From Seriola aureovittata (taxonomy: Eukaryota; Chordata; Actinopteri; Carangiformes; Carangidae), in assembly GCF_021018895.1 (NCBI RefSeq), contig NC_079375.1, forward strand, positions 11,192,732 to 11,256,731: a stretch of DNA of 64,000 nucleotides, read 5' to 3'. Each line of letters starts with the position of its first letter. Position 1 is the first letter of the stretch. The notes below the pieces were generated by a model. That model searched no databases, was not told the origin of the DNA, and saw nothing but the letters and a program-made list of their open reading frames with translations. Positions 34,962 through 57,158 of this stretch are shown here, one piece after another. A program made the position numbers and the translations under genes.

Positions 34962-37900
34962 ATGTCACCATCGAGACAAAACAACCTTGTGTCAATGTAC
35001 TCTTCTTTGCCCCTGTCCAAAAGCTCCTACAGTGTGATAAGTGCCTTTTGCACAGAGGATAATATTCCTCAGTGCATTATATACATCAATCAGGTATGGA
35101 AATACTCAGGTTTACTTCATCTATTATTAAAAATACAATGCATTTGTTTAGGTACATCCTTCACAATAGGATTGATTGTAAATAATAATTACTTCAAAAC
35201 CAGGACAATGACTAAAGTCCTCTTTCTTTCACAGGAGCTTGCCTCACTGGGCCTCTCTTCCACATGTATCGAGGCCAGCTCACCCGTGGGAGCTGGCCTG
35301 AACACAGTGCCAGCTCTGAATGCCATGTATGAGCTGCTGCAGATTCACAGACGAAACATGTGCACTTTAGAGGAGCTGGAGAAAGAACAGCTGAAGAAAT
35401 GCAGCACCTTGGAGCACATACAGATGAACAATTCCAGACTCAAGGCATCTATTATTGGGGGGGGGGGGCTACTTCTTATTCCTAGTCCATTTTCAATAGT
35501 AGACAGTTTTTCATATCTCTTTGGATTCAATTCAGTGTAACCACAGACTGTAATCTTTGTGTCCCGGGGTAAAGGTGCAGTAATAGATTGCTGACCACTA
35601 GCAAGCAGACAGGAGACTCAACAGTTATATATATATATATATATAGTGCTGTTAAGATGCCCTTCACTCTTTGCAAGTACTGTATAACTACTATCCTACA
35701 AAGGCAAAAAAAGGACAAATTCCTGCCATTTTTAATAGCAACAATGTTTCCATATCTCTAGACTAAACATACTTTCTCTATCGAAACCCGCTAAAGTCAA
35801 GGTTATGAGTATCAAACTGAGGAGTAAGAAATGTTGGCATGCTAGTTTGGATTACACTTTTACAGCACAATTTTCAATTTCTTGAGAAAGGGGATAATAA
35901 TAATAGCAAATACCTAATCCATGTTTGCTCAGGAATCTACTCTTGCAGCTTCAACCCTGAACTGATTGCTCATACAAAACATTACCATCTGACTGTGCTC
36001 ATAATGAACATGTATTTCCTTCCAGGATCAGTTGGAACTGTCCATAAGGGAGAAGTCGGGTTTACATGAGACAGAGAGGCAGCTACAACTCAAAATAAAG
36101 ACTTTGCAGAGTTGCTTAAAAACTGAAAAAGATGAGGTAGACTTACTTTTTTCCCCTTATCATCAGCATATTTTCAGTTTTACAAAGTTTGGAAGTGTGT
36201 ATGCACATGACTCACAAATGTGTTCATGATTCAATTATACTGTGCAGGTTCAGAAGCTCCAAAGTATCATTGCCAGCCGTGCCTCTCAGTACAGTCATGA
36301 TGCCAAGAGAAAAGAGAGAGAAGCTACGAAGCTCAAAGAACGCCTCAGCCAGCTACTGGTCGATAGAAAGGATAAAAAATTAGGTAAGCGTACTGACCTC
36401 CAGCATGAATATACATCAGTCTAAGGTGTGTGTATGGAATACATGGTATGCAGCTTCTTCATCTTTTATTCTGGAAATTTTAGAACCACTTGTTTTTCGC
36501 TTTTCTATTTTAGCTATTGATGTACTGAATTGCTTGGGAAGGTCTGACGGAAAAAGGAGCCATTGGAAGACTGCAAAAGTGACAGCCAGGTACTGTGTCA
36601 TTTTACGTGTTGTCCATAGAACTGATAGACTGTGTATTATCAATCAGGTTAACTGTATGTGTGAATTGCTCCATGCAGTCATGAGGGTGAGATGTACAAG
36701 TCCTTGCTCAGTGACTACGAGACGAGTCAGAAGTCCTTGATGCTAGAGAACGCTGAGCTCAAGAAAGTCCTCCAGCAGATGAAAAAGGAGATGATACATA
36801 TCCTGAGTCCACGCCAGACCTCTACCAGAGCAGCCAGTGCTGATGACAGCCAGGAGCAGGTATTTTCGAATCTTTTTTTTTGTTTTTCTCACAGTACTAA
36901 TGCACAAAAAAGAAGCCCGTTAGATAGGTTGAGAAGATTGAGAGGACTATTGAATAATGGTGCTTGTTTTCGGACTGAATTAATAATTTTTTTTATTAAT
37001 CATTACATGATGAGATGGTTCCAAGTTGAAAAGTTACTGTTTCTTTTTGTTTTGCTCAGGCGGATTCAGAAGGGGAGGAGAAGACGGGGGACTCTAGCAG
37101 GGAAACACTGGACCAATCCTGTGAGCATGCTAGGGAGCAGCTCACCAACAGCATCCGCCAGCAGTGGCGGAAACTGAGGAACCATATGGAGAAGTTAGAC
37201 AGCCAAGGTAATCACAGGACTCTCACATACCCTGAAATACTGCAAAAGTTACTAAATTTCTTGTGGTGGTGGTTTTATAGATTAAATGTTTTGACATATA
37301 CCTGGAAGAAAATTGAGTTTAACAACTGTTTTTGTTTTCCAAGCATCTCAAGTGCAAAATCAACTAGAGTCCAATAAAGAGGTGATACCAAGGGAGACCC
37401 ACGAGGATGAGATGGAGAGGATGAGGTGTGAAGTCCAGCAGTGCAAAGAGTTCATTCATGCACAACAACAGCTCCTCCAGGTCAGTATCTGCTGACAAGA
37501 GATTTTCGGCAGGTCTGTGCATGTTAAACATTTGCTTATCAGATTTTTACTAAGACATAAGGCTTCTCATTACCAGTTTAAATTAAAGGATGAAATAACA
37601 GTTTAGATAAAGTATATGTCGCTTGTACTTTATTGAATGTAATTTGTGCATTCTAAAGAATAATTTTGTCTAAACTGATAAAGGTTTCTGTCTGTTTCTT
37701 CCTTTGCAGCAACAACTCAACACATCATTTGATGACGAGACTGCAGCTCTACTTAACGACTGCTACACACTGGAGGAGAAAGAGCGACTCAAAGAGGAAT
37801 GGAGGCTCTTTGAGGAACAGAAGAGAAACTTCGAGAGGGAGAGAAAGAACTTCACAGAGGCTGCTATTCGCCTGGGGCGAGAGGTACTCGAGTCATCTGA

Positions 37901-38918
37901 TGTGGTACTGTAATGTAATTCATCATGTATTGTGGTGTTGTAATTGTGTTGTATTTGTTTTTGCATTTCACAGAAAAAGGCCTTTGAGGAGGACCGTGCG
38001 TCTTGGCTTAAGAATCAGTTTTTGAACATGACTCCCTTTACAGACCGTAGGAGATGTTCCTCATCTGATGGTCAAAGTGCCTTATCAATCAGTAGGTTTG
38101 GGTAATTTTTTCAGAAGAAAAAAAAATTACAATATAATCACAATGTGTATATGCAGTATATAATCAGCACAAATTAACTGGTAGGACTGACCTTCATCTT
38201 AGTCTTTTTCACTTCCTATGTACTGCTTGGGCACATTCAGAAAATTTATTGTATACAAATGTATGCATTTTCTGAATAAGAGCAATAAAACATAAAGTAA
38301 TTGGTATACCTGAACATTAATTAGTCTTTTTAGAGAGGATGTATATCAATTGCGGTTGGCACAGTGCAATGAAAACTAAAAAATAAATTGTCGATTATAA
38401 AAATGAAAACCTAAACAATACGAAATGTTTGACTAATATTGTATTTTTAAACACCAACAACTTCATTTTTTTTTTCATCTCAATATCCTCTGCATTGCAG
38501 GAAGTGAGCCTGAGATGAGGATGTCTTCCACGAAAGCTGAACTGACCAAATCATCAACCTATGCTACCTTCTCCACTCCTAAACCTACACAAAGTGCTAG
38601 TGTGCCATCCACAACTGAGCTGTACCGGACACTTCGCCTAATACCAGACGGCAGGTACTATTCAGTCACTGCTGTAATTAATATTCGCTGTATTTGGAGA
38701 AATTGACCTCTTGCTGGCTGTGTTCGCACCATGACACACATTAATACCATTAATCTGTATTTTTCGATGTCAGTTCCTCCAGACATTCAAATCGAGGACG
38801 CTGGCAGGAGTCCAGCACCACTGAAGATGGAGATAAACATGCACAGACAAAAAACAGATTTCGATGTGGAGACCTGAGTATCTTCTCTCTGGGTGAAGAT
38901 GAGAACATTCTCACTTAA
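34962..38918 (+). CDS. ssx2ip: SSX2-interacting protein / afadin- and alpha-actinin-binding protein (ADIP)
   Basis: Exons 34962-35093, 35235-35444, 36026-36136, 36248-36383, 36514-36589, 36679-36859, 37060-37207, 37344-37480, 37710-37883, 37974-38091, 38501-38654 and 38774-38918 keep one frame to 573 residues (I recall human as 614). The protein is mostly coiled coil. Diagnostic phrases are [65 protein letters not shown] and [23 protein letters not shown] links afadin and alpha-actinin at adherens junctions and works at centriolar satellites in microtubule anchoring and ciliogenesis. The start MSPSRQNN aligns with an internal Met-Ser-Pro in human, so an upstream coding exon may be missing. 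The intron after 35444 begins with GC. The tail GEDENILT closes the frame. Confidence 0.93.
35626..35645. repeat. (AT)n microsatellite in ssx2ip intron
   Basis: About ten AT units inside the GC-AG intron; a G10 run also lies at about 35457-35467 of the same intron. Confidence 0.9.
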
Positions 38919-39349
38919 AGAACAACCAGTGCCTTTTCAAAAAAAAATGTGTCTCCACAGTGGACTTTATCATCAATCCATGAGTTCCATCACCACTGAA
39001 GAACACTTCATTTTTTGCAACTGTGTTTTTCATTGTTGCCTTTTTTATGGACATGCACATATCATTACTTCACCAAAGCTGATCAAATAAGAAAGCACTT
39101 TAATCTGACATTGTTCATTTATTTTCTTTACAAACAAATCAACACTGACAATTCAGACTCTGAGCTACAATCGGGGGGAGGGTATCTACCAAGTAGAGAT
39201 TTGGACATACTGATTATATGGAATGCTTAAGTTTTAGTTTTAAACTAACTTTAATGTTTACATATTGTAAATGTATAAATTATGAGTTTTAATGGAAGCA
39301 TACATTGACATTAGAATGATAATGATCTACCCTGCTGGTGTAACAGTAC

Positions 39350-39355
39350 AATAAA
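39350..39355 (+). terminator. ssx2ip poly(A) signal
   Basis: AATAAA about 430 nt after the ssx2ip stop and about 190 nt before the gng5 start codon, so the two genes are tightly tandem. Confidence 0.65.
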
Positions 39356-39541
39356 GATATTTTTAATGAAATGCATTATTTTCTCTGTAATTTGTCGCCC
39401 ACTAGTGTATTTCAATCGGAGTTGCAATCCAAAGTGTGAATAACTGGAATCCGGATGTCATCATCTTTGCTTTTGTCTCAGCATCCAGCCCAGAATCCCA
39501 CCCACCGCTCGGCATTTATTTTTTCACAAAACACCTCGAGA

Positions 39542-41318
<1,777 letters not shown>

Positions 41319-41529
41319 AACCACTGTATTCATTGGTGAGTCTGCCACCCTGTCGATGTATTCAGACACATACATCCAGCACAAGCAACTGGTGTGACTT
41401 TTTTCTTTAATAGCTTTGCACAACGGTGTGAAGAATCGCTGAAATGCTGGTCAGAGTTCCTTGAATTTAGGCAGTTGTTCCTTCTGTGCCTCTTAAAATT
41501 AAGTGTTTTCAGTGAAAGGACTCCAATTT

Positions 41530-41890
41530 ATAATGTTAAAAGTATTTTGATTTAAAAGATGGCTGTTCAAGGTTGACAGTTCCCTCCACAATAGAGACTA
41601 GCGTTGGGGCTCTGACTAAGAATGCTCTGACACTTCTAGCTTTCAGCCGCTCGTCATGAACAGATGAAAGGCCACTACCTAAGGATCTCAGGCTACGTAC
41701 CGGTTCATATGTGTCTGAGAGGTCAGATATATAGCATGGAAAGAGGCCATGAAGAACCTTTAAAACCAACAGAATTTAAAATTAATTCTAAAACATACTG
41801 GACACCATTGCAAGGAGGCTAAAGCAGGTGCAATGTCGTCACTACTCTTGCATCTAGTTAAAAGCCTGGTAGCTGATTATACTGTTGAGA
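41530..41890 (-). repeat. Retroelement-derived dispersed repeat in gng5 3' UTR intron
   Basis: The minus strand (41769-41536) can be read as VLKVLHGLFPCYISDL, YEPVRSLRSLGSGLSS and RLKARSVRAFLVRAP. This resembles the C-terminal end of teleost LINE reverse-transcriptase open frames. The adjoining + strand phrase 'aattaattctaaaacatactgg' is common in fish repeats. It is a decayed fragment without a full open frame; boundaries and class are uncertain. Confidence 0.45.
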
Positions 41891-42255
41891 AATCGTAATG
41901 TGTCTCTAATTGTACAAATACCGTTGAACTTAAACTAATTAAAAATCAAATCCAGTGTCTAACGTGTTGTCTATTTTTGTCTCTGGTGTTATTTTTTGTT
42001 CTGCAGGCCTTCATTTTGATGCTACAGGGAAAAGTTGACCTCAACACTGCTCCTCATGCCAAGCCATTATACTGCCACGGGATCTCTGGAGTGTAGAACA
42101 CATTGTCAGGAAAATGACCATCTATTTTCAGCCACAGTAGAAGAAAGGAGACCGTTTTATTTTTCATGGCACAGTGTGATTTTTGAGTAAATTATTGTGC
42201 CTTTTCTATCGTTCTATTTTAGTCATCACTGTTCTGGACTTTTTTGTATTTAATG

Positions 42256-42261
42256 AATAAA
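42256..42261 (+). terminator. gng5 poly(A) signal
   Basis: AATAAA about 250 nt into the predicted third, untranslated exon of gng5, which begins at 42007. Confidence 0.65.
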
Positions 42262-42594
42262 AAACATTCTTTCCTACTCAAAGGTTTTATTGATATTGCA
42301 TTTTCTGTTCTGTCTGCTCTTCAGCTGTTTGACAGAATTGCATGATGGACATAACTGCTTGTGAAAGGCTGCTGACAGAGTGCTGCCAGAGGCATTTAAT
42401 GTATTCCAGATATAATAGTGGAGAAAGCTGAGGTTGAACTCATTAAATCAACAAAATTAAGCTCTGAAGACACTGCATTACCAATGTTTTAAATTGCGTT
42501 ACAAAATGAAGAAAAAGATAAAAAATAAAAAAAACTAATTTTGGGCCCAGTTACTTTTGTGAAACTGCCAAATTGGGTTGCAGAGGATTATAAC

Positions 42595-43086
42595 CAGTGG
42601 TGGAAGAGTTCTCAAATTCTTTACTTGAGTAAAGTAGAAATACAACAATAGAAATTTTCCTTAAAATAACATGGATATTATCAGCTAACTAAAAAGTATA
42701 TGTGACATAAAATAAAATCTGGTCTGAAATAAGGGAGGGAATGCTATCATAAACAGACTTCAAAAGAACATTTTGTAATAACAAAATCATAAAGAAATGA
42801 AGACTCATAAAACTAAATAATATATATATAATTAAATAATATCTAATAAGATTGAATTATTTTAAATGTTTCTTTCAAAATGTAATAATTCATGTTTTAT
42901 TTTATTTGTTCATTTGATTATTTATTTCATAAGGAATATTTATTTATTTAATATTGAAAACTTTGGGTCGCTGTAGAGTAAATGTAAAAAGTAATATAAA
43001 ATGGAAATATATGTACAAGTACAAGCACAAGTACCTCAAAATTGGCTAGTATTTGAGTAACTGTACTTGATTACTTTCCACCATTG
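42595..43086. mobile_element. Full-length MITE, 'CAGTGGTGG...CCACCATTG'
   Basis: The terminal inverted repeats are 'cagtggtggaaga' and 'tttccaccattg'. Flanks 'attataac' and 'attatgat' form an imperfect 8-bp duplication. The interior includes 'ctttacttgagtaaagtag' and 'aagtacctcaaaattg', hallmarks of the family. It sits between gng5 and fuz and includes an AT-rich middle (about 42780-42960). Confidence 0.8.
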
Positions 43087-43290
43087 ATTATGATCGTAAC
43101 AAAATGTCCTTTAATCTATATTATAATAATGCGCGTTACTTGCATGATGATCTGATGAGACATACAAATATAGCACAATCGTCAAGTTCACCATTTATAA
43201 TTTGAACATTGACAAAGGAAAAATACTACTAATCATAAAGTAATCGCATCGACTGTTAGTATCGCAGCGCCATCCGCGGGGTGGTTGGAG

Positions 43291-43300
43291 TCTCGCGAGA
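43291..43300. promoter_or_regulatory. TCTCGCGAGA element in the fuz promoter
   Basis: A perfect palindromic TCTCGCGAGA about 590 bp upstream of the fuz start codon, in a small CpG-richer patch. This motif is known as a strong activating element of CpG-island housekeeping promoters and is bound by BANP. It probably marks the fuz promoter. Confidence 0.6.
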
Positions 43301-43484
43301 AGTGAACGAACGGATGCTAGATATCCATGTGAACAACACTTCCAAGAGCTCTGGGACTGAACCCAGGTCGGTCTTCTTGTCCCGCTGCTTCAGCGGTTAC
43401 AACAGAGCTCGTAACTCATAACTGTCGCTCGACCAGCCGGATGAATCTGTCTTCACCAGTTTGAAGAATGAATCATGGGACAGC

Positions 43485-43498
43485 GTTACTGTGGAAAC
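43485..43498 (+). promoter_or_regulatory. RFX X-box candidate upstream of fuz
   Basis: GTTACTGTGGAAAC fits the X-box RYYNYY-NN-RRNRAC with the preferred 2-nt spacer. It matches the stricter GTHNYY-AT-RRNAAC at 13 of 14 positions (spacer GT instead of AT). It lies about 190 bp after the TCTCGCGAGA element and about 390 bp before the fuz start. FUZ is a ciliogenesis effector, so RFX control is plausible. Confidence 0.45.
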
Positions 43499-43890
43499 GA
43501 CGGTAACTTCTTTTGTTAACCTAGCATGTTAAATACAGTTAGCCAACAAAGCCAATTGGTTAGAGAGCCGACAGTAGGTGTCTGCTCTGGTCATGATAGA
43601 TAGAATTGCTGCATGATATCTTGTCTTGTCGTTGCCGTTTCAGCCAGCTTCAGGAAAATGGTTTAACGGTACGTAACGCTAACGGCTCACCCAGATGCTC
43701 ACCCTTCATGATGCAACACTAGAGCCAGGTTTAGCTACAACTGCTAGTTGTTCAGTTTTTGACTTAATGATTCTCATTATACAATCAGATCATCGAAGAT
43801 CGTTAGTTGACTGGTTCAACAATCTGCTGCAGCTGAAAAGCTACTCTGTTGACCGTGCATGCAACAGTGAACCACAGCTAGCTAAACCCA

Positions 43891-45198
43891 ATGATGATGC
43901 TCCAGGACGGGTCAACACAGGTCCTCTGCCTCACAGCCAGCAGCGGGGTTCCTCTTTTCACAAGGGGAGCCGCCAAACAGCTGCCCTTCTCTGTCATCGG
44001 CTCCCTGAATGGTGTTCACATGTTTGGAGGTGGTCAGGGAGTAGTGTTGTCCTGCTGTGAGACTGAAGGCGGGGGGAAGGTGGTGTGGAGAGTTTTCCAG
44101 GACAGTGTGATGCTCATCGCTGTGAGTGGAGGTGGACAAAGTGGTGCAGGCAGCAGCAAAGAGGAGGAGGTGCGTTTACAACGACTCCTGGAGAATGTGT
44201 GGAACTGCATGGTGCTGGTGTTGGGGCAGGATGAGTTGGCCAACATGAGGAATGTTGAGAGGCTGAAAAGGGACTTGCGATCCTGCTTCAGCCTCATTGA
44301 TCAGCTGTTGGAGGAGAGGCAAGAGGGCATCCTGGGCAACCTGACACACTGCGCTGATTCACTGCTGCCTCCAAGCCCTGCTCTTCTTCAAGAAGCTGTG
44401 GATGGCTTTGCTCAGGCTGCGGACAGTGAGTTTGGTTGCCTTATTGTCCACGGGCGAATAACTGCAGCAACTGAGAAGTGGTGGCGCCTAGCACCACAGG
44501 AAGTTGTGCTGCTCTCTGCTTTGATTCGCTCCCTCTCAGCCTCTGGATCAGATTCTTGTGATTACCCAGTTTTCCTTCCTCATGGCAGCCCCACCGTGGC
44601 CCATCGCCTGCTTCGCTTCCAGCTGCTCCCTGGAGCAGATGTATGTGTGCTGTGCGGTCCTACCCCTACCCTGCATAGAGCAGAGAGTGGGCTGGTGTGT
44701 CGTTTCTGGTCACCCTTGGTGGAGACTCTGAGAGACTGCCTGGCTGTTGGAGAGCGCTGTTTACCAGCATCTGTATCCCTGCGCCCTGATGTGCTGGCAC
44801 TTCTTCTCATCAACCGTGAAACACGTCGGTCAGTCTCTTGTGTGCGGACTCCCACTAACCATCTGCACAGTGACCCTCCTTTACCCTCCAAGGCCCGCTG
44901 CTGGGAGCTGCTGAAGCTGTTCTATATCTTCAGCACAACACGCTACTTCAGCCAGGAGGAGACATTGTGTGTCTCCCCAGAGGAGAGGGCTGAGAGAAGC
45001 AACACTGAAGACTTTGTCCTTGGATTCTCACACCAGCCGCTACAGTGCTACCTAGTTACAGAGGAGTGCAAAAGCTATGGACTTCAGACAGCGCAGCATC
45101 AGCTCTTCCTGCTTATTCCATCATCAGTCCCCACCTTTGCACTCCGCACGGTGGCAACACAGACTCTCTCTGATATAGTTGCAGCCACTCGGTTTTAA
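43891..45198 (+). CDS. fuz: Fuzzy planar cell polarity protein (CPLANE component)
   Basis: One uninterrupted frame of 435 residues. The N-terminus STQVLCLTASSGVPLFTRG, then QLPFSVIGSLNGVHMFGGGQ, the middle NMRNVERLKRDLRSCFSLIDQLLEE and DYPVFLPHGSPTVAHRLLRFQLLP match vertebrate FUZ across its length (I recall human as 418). FUZ has longin-like domains and acts with INTU and WDPCP in the CPLANE complex at the basal body, recruiting IFT-A and controlling ciliogenesis and Hedgehog signalling. Three ATG codons in tandem (43891-43899) begin it; any could serve. The mammalian gene is split by many introns, so the single coding exon is unusual. No poly(A) tail or obvious flanking duplication was seen, and a 5' UTR intron cannot be excluded. 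Confidence 0.93.
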   Translation: MMMLQDGSTQVLCLTASSGVPLFTRGAAKQLPFSVIGSLNGVHMFGGGQGVVLSCCETEGGGKVVWRVFQDSVMLIAVSGGGQSGAGSSKEEEVRLQRLLENVWNCMVLVLGQDELANMRNVERLKRDLRSCFSLIDQLLEERQEGILGNLTHCADSLLPPSPALLQEAVDGFAQAADSEFGCLIVHGRITAATEKWWRLAPQEVVLLSALIRSLSASGSDSCDYPVFLPHGSPTVAHRLLRFQLLPGADVCVLCGPTPTLHRAESGLVCRFWSPLVETLRDCLAVGERCLPASVSLRPDVLALLLINRETRRSVSCVRTPTNHLHSDPPLPSKARCWELLKLFYIFSTTRYFSQEETLCVSPEERAERSNTEDFVLGFSHQPLQCYLVTEECKSYGLQTAQHQLFLLIPSSVPTFALRTVATQTLSDIVAATRF

Positions 45199-47090
45199 TT
45201 CAACAGTTCACTTTGCTATAACATCTCAATTTTGGGGAAACCTACCATGTTTCACCTCATAATATCTGAATTAACAGGTGAATAGCCATTCACCTGTAAT
45301 CTGAATTCACTGCTGATATTTAATTTTTCCCATATACAGTATATTTCCTGATGACTGCAAACCTAAAATTACATGTTGACTAACAGATCTACAGTAGAGG
45401 CATAAAAATCAGCTTTCATCTGTTCATCTTTTATGAAGACAATGATTAACTGACCACTCATGAGAGCTGTTCAGTAGAAAAATGTATCACTGTTAATCTA
45501 GTATGAAATATGAAAGTATGAAAACTGTTGAAAATGTCATACCAAAGTGAACTTCTTTTAGGCTTGTTTTGCATTTAAGAGAAAAGTCACTCTCCCAATT
45601 GTGTCTAACTTCACTGGCTTCAAGGCTAAACTGTCACAGCAATGAAAGCTGGCTAGATTGCAGTTCAAATTCCCTTGGCACACTGAATACTAACATTATC
45701 ACTAGGGTTGCACTGGGTTTTAAAATGTATTAGGGAATAATGTGAAAAGTTGCACTGGGATAAATAAGTGCCTGCTGTTTATTGTTCTGAAATTTTGAAT
45801 CATTTAGCTTAAAGAAAGATGAAATAATTTATTTGTCTGCTTGAGTTCTGATCCTAAATATAGTCTGTTACCTTCTATGGGCCTTTGTATTGTTGAGTGA
45901 TTTATTCCCATTATTCTTACAGCTGATGTGATAGTGGTAAGGTTTGCACTCTGTTGGTTGAACCTTTCATTGCAAAATAAGTGTGCAACTGCAAATAATA
46001 TCATAAACCACTTGCAAAAATGAAGCAAATGCAGCTCAGTGGTTGTAATATTAATATTTCAATTTAAACAGCTTGTCAGTGAAATATGTCTATTTCATAT
46101 CTCAGACAGTCTCTTGACAGCTGACACACAGTGGACAGTATGGATGAAGTTGACTGCTAAGTGTATTGAACTTTAAGTAAAGAAAATCTAAAGGCATCTG
46201 CTAGGACTTCTGTTCTATAACTCACACTTACAGATGTAAAAAAAATAACAAAACTATCTCTATTCCACACCACATAATGCTGTAATAATAGTGTAATAAT
46301 AGACTATTGATGAAACACACATACACCATTATTTAATGAATACACCTTGGCATGATAATTGCTGTGTTTTGTCTTGTTTACATCTGCGCTGGTAATTTCA
46401 AGAAACCTATCGCTCTCTCACTTTTCAGTGTGAAGGCAGAGTTTCACTGAAAGTCACACTGAGGATCAGTAACATCCCAGTAAGTAGTTTCTAATCCCAG
46501 TTTTATGCTCATTTGTATGTAGAAGTACCTGTGAGTGAGGCGAGGCTGTCGGAGAACAGGACCATCCCTGCTCAACCTGAGAAATGTGAAATTTGAACCA
46601 GTGCCATTAGGCCTGACCTTATCAGTTTAACCCCACCATCAAGGGCCTAAAAACACTGCGGAGCAACAATGACACAATACATTTAACTACAGGCCTGTAG
46701 GAATATTCCAGGAAGGTTTTTTCTTGCATTAAAGCCACTGTGTAGACTTTTGATGTGATTTTTTTTTTTTTTTTTTTTTTATTATTCTGATGGCAGGAAT
46801 AATACAGACTTTGTCAAAGGAATTTGCATTAAACCACCCCAGCAGATGGAGGAAACAAGTCCAGTCCAGATAGGAGGAGCATTCATAATTATTTTCTTCA
46901 CTTAGCAGCCTTCAAAGTCTCCACCCAAACCGCATGGAGCTCTCAGGACAAAAAGTGAGGCGCGGTGCAGTGAGCTCGGGGTTGGAAGTGGGAAGCTGCA
47001 TCAGTTCGCTGGTTATATCTTTCTGAGCCAGTAGGTCTGTAGTCCAGAGCAGTTTAGGCTCAGTAACCGGAGAACCGACCCTGACTGACA
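45199..47090. other. fuz 3' region and fuz-gpt intergenic
   Basis: No second gene is supported. The part up to about 46050 is probably fuz 3' UTR, but no canonical AATAAA was identified. A T22 run lies at 46759-46780. CpG content rises after about 46900 towards the gpt promoter. Confidence 0.45.
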
Positions 47091-47705
47091 GCCTCACGGT
47101 GCGTGGGATACAGGAGAAGAGGGGGTGGGATAACGGTGGACATGAAGCCACACAAAGGGGAGGGATACGCTCGCTGCTTGTAGTGTTGCCATGTGTGCAG
47201 GGAATGTACCCCAAAAACTTCAGCGAGAAAAGTTTAGTCAGTTTACGTAGGTGCAGTCAGGGTCCTAAGAAACTTCATGCGACTTCAATATAAATTTGTC
47301 GAAGTCCCATGAGCACTATCACCTCTGTAAGGTTCAAAGGTCTGAATGCTTAGTCATTTTTAGGAGCGCGGTTCCTCCACTTGCACAACTTTGATTTCAC
47401 TTCTCTCGAGTGAAGCAACCGGCGCCGTGCAGGTCTTTGTCGAACCGCAGAGGCTTTTAAAGTTGCTCCACTTGTTGAAACAAACCCCGTGCGATACGTC
47501 AGCCGCACGGATGCAGTTGTTATCACCCAGAAGCGTTCGGCTTTTAAGCCGGGGGCGAAACGAGTTGTTAGCCGGTAGCAGTGCAGCGCAGCGGCTCGGC
47601 AATGGTCCCAGGGTCCGCTCACTGACCTGTCCCCCTCTGTCCTCCTCTCCCGGCAGAGCCTTATCGAGTTTGAGTGCAACGCGACGCGGGCTCCCCAAAG
47701 AGAAA
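47091..47705 (+). promoter_or_regulatory. gpt CpG-rich 5' region
   Basis: A CpG-rich block containing the gpt promoter and leader. A strong splice acceptor-like 'tctcccggcag' ends at 47656 and a possible donor 'cacg|gtgcgt' lies near 47098, so one transcript may splice here. Unspliced, the same frame as the enzyme is open from 47391 with Met codons at 47391 and 47511, giving an Arg/Ser/Leu-rich leader. Long minus-strand frames here are by-products of CpG-rich composition. Confidence 0.45.
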
Positions 47706-56608
<8,903 letters not shown>

Positions 56609-57152
56609 ATTTCCACATCTGTTTTTCCTACAATTCTCAAAGGGAGGAGCTCACCAACCACCACAACAAAGAACACAGCCAATCACCATTTATCTGTCAC
56701 TAATAAGTGCCTTCTCTACGGCGGCTCTGGTGGTCTCTGTGACGACGCACTTAAGCCTCTACAGCAATTTCACTTGGACATTGGTGGACAGTACACAAGG
56801 CACTGTTTTGTGTCCCAAAACAAAACAAAACTGGAGATGATGAAGAAATGAAGTCGGAGCCATGTTTCAGTTTAGTATGAAAAATGTGGCTTCATCTAAT
56901 ATTGTTCCTGTTTTGAAAGATGTATTTACTCTAAGTCTGTGTATTTGTGAGTATGAGAGATAGATTGTATATGTCAATGCCAAGCTTAAAAAAAAAAAAG
57001 GTACAGTTGAAGAAAATGTGATGCTGCTTAAAACCTCGAGTACGTCTACAATTGGTTAAAATATTCCATTCCTGCAGGCTGTACTGGACGAGGAGAATAT
57101 ACAGGATAGATTCATTTGCATGATGATTAAGAAATGATTTTTTTAGAGTCAA

Positions 57153-57158
57153 AATAAA
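57153..57158 (+). terminator. gpt poly(A) signal
   Basis: AATAAA about 545 nt after the gpt stop codon, followed by T/G-rich sequence. Confidence 0.65.

Noticed and set aside
34824..35540. 238-codon plus-strand frame
   Set aside because: It is ssx2ip exons 34962-35093 and 35235-35444 read through their introns; the family alignment needs the intron removed.
43912..44297. Minus-strand frames under fuz
   Set aside because: Antisense by-products of the long fuz coding exon with no known similarity.
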